Shown here: positions 60,201-64,000 of the stretch, in pieces | Layout: each line of letters begins with the position of its first letter | Position numbering within the stretch: position 1 is the stretch's first letter | Assembly (NCBI GenBank): GCA_903813345.2 | Contig: CAIIXF020000007.1 | Coordinates: 17,659,564-17,723,563 of the forward strand | Origin: Owenia fusiformis | Taxonomy: Eukaryota; Annelida; Polychaeta; Sabellida; Oweniidae | DNA: 64,000 nt | Direction of reading: 5' to 3' | Notes under the pieces: generated by a model | Database searches by the model: none | What the model saw: the letters and a program-made list of their open reading frames with translations, nothing else | What the model was told of the DNA's origin: nothing | Position numbers and translations under genes: made by a program

Positions 60201-63175
60201 CGCCTGTGATATATGACAAGGCAATATGTCTTAGACTCATTACCTGTTAAATATGACAAGTCAATACTTCCTTACCTGTTATATATGACATAGTAATGAG
60301 TACTCACCTGTGATATATGACAAGGCAATATGTCTTAGACTCATTACCTGTTAAATATGACAAGTCAATACTTCCTTACCTGTTATATATGACATAGTAA
60401 TGAGTACTCACCTGTGATATATGACAAGGCAATATGTCCTAGACTCATTACCTTTTAAATATGACAAGTCAATACTTCCTTACCTGTAATATATGACATA
60501 GTAATGAGTACTCACCTGTGATATATGACAAGGCAATATGTCTTAGACTCATTACCTGTTAAATATGACAAGTCAATACTTCCTTACCCGTTATATATGA
60601 CATAGTAATGAGTACTCACCTGTGATATATGACAAGGCAATATGTCTTAGACTCATTACCTGTTAAATATGACAAGTCAATACTTCCTTACCTGTTATAT
60701 ATGACATAGTAATGAGTACTCACCTGTGATATATGACAAGGCAATGTGTCCTAGACTCATTACCTATGATACATGACAAGGCAATGTGTCCTAAACTCCT
60801 TACCTATGATACATGACAAGGCAATGTGTCCTAAACTCCTTACCTGTTAAATATGACAAGGCAGAAGGCAATATGTCCTTCCTTACCTGTGATATACGAC
60901 AAAGTAATGAGTACTCGCCTGTGATACATGACAAGGCAGTGTGTCCTTGACTCCTTACCTGTGATACATGACAAGGCAATGTGTCCTCTACTCATTACCT
61001 GTGATTTGTGACAAGGCAATGTGTCCTTGACTCCTTACCTGTGATATATGACAAGGCAATATGTCTTGACTCCTTACCTGTGATATATGACAAAGCAATG
61101 TGTCCTTGACTCCTTACCCGTGATATATGACAAAGTAATGTGTCCTTGACTCCTTACTCGTGTGATATATGACAAAGTAATGTGTCCTTGACTCCTTACC
61201 TGTGATATATGACAAGGCAATATGTCTTGACTCCTTACCTGTGATATATGACAAAGCAATGTGTCCTTGACTCCTTACCCGTGATATATGACAAAGTAAT
61301 GTGTCCTTGACTCCTTACCCGTGATATATGACAAAGCAATGTGTCCTTGACTCCTTACCCGTGATATATGACAAAGTAATGTGTCCTTGACTCCTTACCC
61401 GTGATATATGACAAAGCAACTTGTCCTTGACTCCTTACCTGTGATATATGACAAAGCAATGTGTCTTTGACTCCTTACCCGTGATATATGACAAAGCAAT
61501 GTGTCCTTGACTCCTTACCCGTGATATATGACAAAGTAATGTGTCTTTGACTCCTTACCCGTGATATATGACAAAGCAACGTGTCCTTGACTCCTTACCC
61601 GTGATATATGACAAAGCAACGTGTCCTCGACTCCTTACCCGTGATATATGACAAAGCAATGTGTCCTTGACTCCTTACCCGTGATATGTGACAAAGCAAT
61701 ATGTCCATGACTCCTTAACTGTGATATATGACAAAGCAATGTGTCTTTGACTCCTTACCTGTGATATATGACAAAGCAATATATCCTTGACTCCTTACCT
61801 GTGATATATGACAAGGCCACGCCCGAGAAGTAGTGACCCAGTACAGCAGTTCCAATGAAGATACTTGACATGAGAAGACAGAACTGAAAGTTGAAAAGTG
61901 TGCTACATTACTCAGGTATTTATTTCAGATTTCCAGTCAGGCATTTCAATGACTGCACTGAGTTATGACAAAGCAGATACTAATGATAGAAATATTTGAT
62001 GTACTGACTAGATATGATGTATGCTACAAATACATGTAGTTCTACTGATGAAATTAAAACAAAGTTGCTCAAAATATATTCAATCTCAGGTATATGGATA
62101 TTTGTTGCAGCTGGAAATATTTGTCTTGCAGATATTTTGCTTTAGATATTAGTGTTAAATATCTTTTAACATATTTTTGATACTAGGCATATACCCGGTA
62201 ATATGAACTGTAGAAAACCCTAGGTAACGGTTTGAGGTATTTATCAGCCGTAAAACCAGTACTAGTTTTCAATACCATTTGGAACACTGATGTAGACCTT
62301 AAATCCACACCAAGCATTTTCTGGATGATTGCCCCTAATCTGTAGAGGGTGAGGATATTATATATAGTTTCATTTTTTGGATATTTACCCTGCCTGGGTG
62401 GGCAACTCTCAGGTCAAGTAGGAAGCTACTGTAAACAGTGACTGTCACCCAAATCTCTGCCAAACTGCGACTCATCTCAGGGACACTGAGCAACTTTGGG
62501 TGTACAGGGGTCCATCTGCAATTATTGCAATCGAAATTATAATATGTTTCAGCATTTAAAAAGTGATGATCTTTCAAGAAGAATGGATGATTTTTAGAAA
62601 CTTTCAATTCAAACTTTATTTTTCTACATTTAGCTCAATCTCTTGTATCTTAAAAACCTTGTTCATGCAGTTGTTATCCCTTCAAAATAAAGTGCATACT
62701 TGATAGGTATAGCAATCCACTACAGATATCACACCACTATAGGTATATCACATCACTATACTGTAGGTGATAGGTATATCATACCACTATAGGTATATCA
62801 CACCACTGTAGGTATATCACATCACTATTGGAATATTTAAACCAATATAGGCATATACCCCATCAATCTAGGTATATCACACTACCTATGGGTATATCTG
62901 AGGGAAATACAATATACTGTATTGACCCGAGGGACGGTAACTGATTTATTCTACACTAAAGTAGATTATGAGGATTTAAAGCCAAGTCCCCTGGCTCAGT
63001 ATCTACTCTGTGAATTTGTGACATCATAGATCTGATGAGCGGGTGATATCAGTGGTGATATATATCACCTGCTCACTTCAATTATATTCCTGCATGTTAT
63101 TTCATATAGGTATACCATGCCACCAATGATTATATATTACTTACCCTTCTGTATCCTCCCCCTCTTTAGATGGAA
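57286..63175 (-). CDS. Reticulophagy regulator, RETREG/FAM134 family (5' end incomplete)
   Basis: This is an ER-membrane receptor that bends ER sheets and links them to LC3/GABARAP for ER-phagy. Exons: 63175-63145, 62515-62389, 61883-61799, 59826-59698, 58532-58299, 57962-57286. Conserved text: [57 protein letters not shown] and [14 protein letters not shown]. These cover the linker and second membrane hairpin of the reticulon-homology domain and align with RETREG2 (VHPRLLSVPE, PGKFCLL). [11 protein letters not shown] follows in the cytosolic region. Near the C-terminus an acidic [19 protein letters not shown], supplies the FxxL core, like DDFELL of vertebrate FAM134. The exon with the first membrane hairpin is not seen and probably lies beyond 64000. 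An alternative mini first exon (63672-63666, ATG GCA G) fits in phase and would give 429 residues. I cannot say which RETREG paralogue it is. Confidence 0.92.
58533..59697. other. RETREG intron, no further feature
   Basis: AT-rich intron sequence. I see no exon, no repeat family and no RNA gene. Confidence 0.5.
59740..60060 (-). repeat. Tandem copies of a RETREG 3' splice site and exon start
   Basis: The first ~70 bases of the exon at 59826-59698, with its acceptor (CATGTTTCAG|TTATGAGC), recur upstream in the intron at a period of about 86 bases. One copy ends near 59923, one near 60000, and a shorter one reaches about 60050. Copies keep the 'cag|ttatgagct' or 'cag|taatgagcc' junction, so they look like decoy acceptors. 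Base changes are scattered over the copies. Confidence 0.87.
60110..61815 (-). repeat. Minisatellite of about 40 tandem 5' splice sites in RETREG
   Basis: On the minus strand each unit reads TTGTCATATATCACAG|GTAAGG followed by about 18-20 bases ending CATTGC. The first unit is the true end of the exon 61883-61799 and its donor. Right part (60770-61800): simple 40-base units. Left part (60118-60770): a higher-order unit of about 119 bases made of three variants, with donors AACAG|GTAAGG, CACAG|GTGAGT and AACAG|GTAATG. All variants I read keep a GT donor. Length over period gives about 40 units. A 40-base shift changes the frame, and the second unit already places TAA at its donor, so alternative use would truncate the protein. 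Confidence 0.93.
62715..62890. repeat. Short minisatellite, 'ggtatatcacaccactata'
   Basis: About eight units of roughly 20 bases repeat 'tatcacaccactataggta' with variants in a RETREG intron. On its right it runs into the 'ggtatatctgagggaaata' hairpin family (62885-62945). Confidence 0.8.
62891..63144. repeat. Fragment of the 'gagggacc' hairpin family plus short palindrome
   Basis: 'gagggaaatacaatatactg' and 'cccgagggacggtaac' match the wording of the hairpin at 33.7 kb. Next to it 'gagcgggtgatatcagtgg' faces 'tgatatatatcacctgctc' (63038-63076). It lies in a RETREG intron. Confidence 0.55.
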
Positions 63176-63876
63176 CTGAAACAAATGAATGAGAGAAATA
63201 TTTAAAATCGCATGAAATAAAATATTGTATTTAACAAAATTACAAATCATTCTCTCTATCCTACAATCCCAAATTGGCTATATCGTAGAGATACAACAAA
63301 ACCGTAAATTAACAAAAACCCAGATGCGAGTAGAAATAATCTTGATTTACGTCATTAAAAATTCAAAATTCATATTTGAAATCTACATGTAAAATAACAT
63401 CTATAAATGTGGTTTTAAAAAGTGTTTATCAACTTTGAAAAATTAATTTTCTTTGAAAATGTGACTTCTAGCTCGGGGAGATTCCCCATAGACCCCATGC
63501 TATAAAATCACAAAAAATGAAATATCTTTTCTTTTAGTGGACAGATAATATTTTGCTTTACTGGACATATTTTCATTAGTATAAGTAACAGACGCATAAG
63601 GGTTATGTGAAAATTGAGCCACTTAAATTGATAATATTCAAGTTTAAGGGAACTTTCTTCTATACCTGCCATGTTAATTGACCCGAATCAGCCACCTGGT
63701 GGTGAAACTGGTAACTACCTACTCGCATTTGGGTAATTGAATTTACGATATAGCAAAGTTCAGAATAGGGACTCCAGGGTCGTTACATCTTGTCTAATTA
63801 AGAACTTCAATGTATGGTCAATGAATGAAGCAGATTGCATTGTTTATAAAATAAACTGATGATTCACACAAGTGTA
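63176..63876. other. RETREG upstream intron or promoter region
   Basis: No exon for the first RETREG membrane hairpin is visible. The only candidate coding piece is ATGGCAG at 63672-63666, followed by GTATAG. In that frame a TGA stop lies about 18 bases upstream, so the piece would have to be a start exon. Confidence 0.5.
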
Positions 63877-64000
63877 CAGGGTGTCCAATAAATAAGGTGA
63901 AAGATATTGTAACTTTCTTAATATTGCATCAATCTTGATGAAATTTTCAGAGTTTGTAGTCCAAACCTTTTTACCTTTATTCTGTGAATTTAAAGCGCCT
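63877..64000. mobile_element. Mariner terminus, same family as 51.4 kb (cut by window end)
   Basis: TA|CAGGGTGTCCAATAAATAAG and the following bases match the left arm of the palindromic relic at 51445 almost base for base ('aaagatattgtaactttctt', 'tgaaattttcagagtttgta'). The rest lies outside the window. Confidence 0.88.

Noticed and set aside
60110-61815. CRISPR-like array of direct repeats
   Set aside because: The whole 40-base unit repeats, including what would be the spacer, and the unit matches the adjacent exon end and donor. It is a minisatellite in an animal gene.
1-64000. tRNA or rRNA genes
   Set aside because: I looked for cloverleaf-like stretches with T-loop GTTCRA motifs and for rRNA core phrases and found none that I could support by eye.

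Overview
The window is animal nuclear DNA: AT-rich, with compact multi-exon genes, GT-AG introns mostly of 100-2,500 bp, and many small inverted-repeat transposons. A BHMT gene beside DMGDH, a sorcin-type penta-EF-hand gene, a p35 gene and a RETREG gene fit an invertebrate deuterostome or lophotrochozoan (for example mollusc, brachiopod, hemichordate or amphioxus). The sequence does not decide between these. Exon models were built by hand from homology, splice sites and reading phase. Every multi-exon model closes in frame.

Layout. (1) 0.8-15.6 kb: mitochondrial dimethylglycine dehydrogenase (DMGDH, minus, 16 coding exons) and betaine-homocysteine S-methyltransferase (BHMT, plus, 8 coding exons) stand head to head with 1.7 kb between their start codons. 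BHMT makes dimethylglycine and DMGDH oxidises it, so two consecutive steps of choline/betaine catabolism share one intergenic region. (2) 16-17.5 kb: tandem 'AAAATGGC' repeat array. (3) 18.2-22.4 kb: mitochondrial ribosomal protein bL9m (MRPL9, minus, 7 exons), with two TA-flanked MITEs. (4) 22.4-30.8 kb: gene-poor and repeat-rich, with fold-back elements and a second AAAATGGC array. (5) 30.8-32.1 kb: intronless ankyrin-repeat/SOCS-box protein (minus). (6) 36.0-38.4 kb: intronless CDK5 activator p35 (CDK5R1, plus). (7) 40.26-44.05 kb: one 3.8-kb near-complete palindrome without a visible gene. (8) 44.7-51.3 kb: penta-EF-hand protein of the sorcin/grancalcin type (plus, 8 exons); one intron has a textbook U12 donor. 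(9) 51.4-52.4 kb: palindromic mariner relic; 53.8-55.7 kb: third AAAATGGC array. (10) 57.3 kb to beyond the right edge: reticulophagy regulator of the RETREG/FAM134 family (minus, 5' end incomplete).

The most unusual signal is in RETREG. One intron carries a minisatellite of about 40 units whose repeat unit is the end of the upstream exon plus its 5' splice site. The other end of the same intron carries tandem copies of its 3' splice site with the start of the next exon. DMGDH independently shows smaller tandem copying of an exon end plus donor. Other leads are the conserved BHMT-DMGDH pairing, a U12 intron that splits an EF-hand loop, and the giant palindrome.
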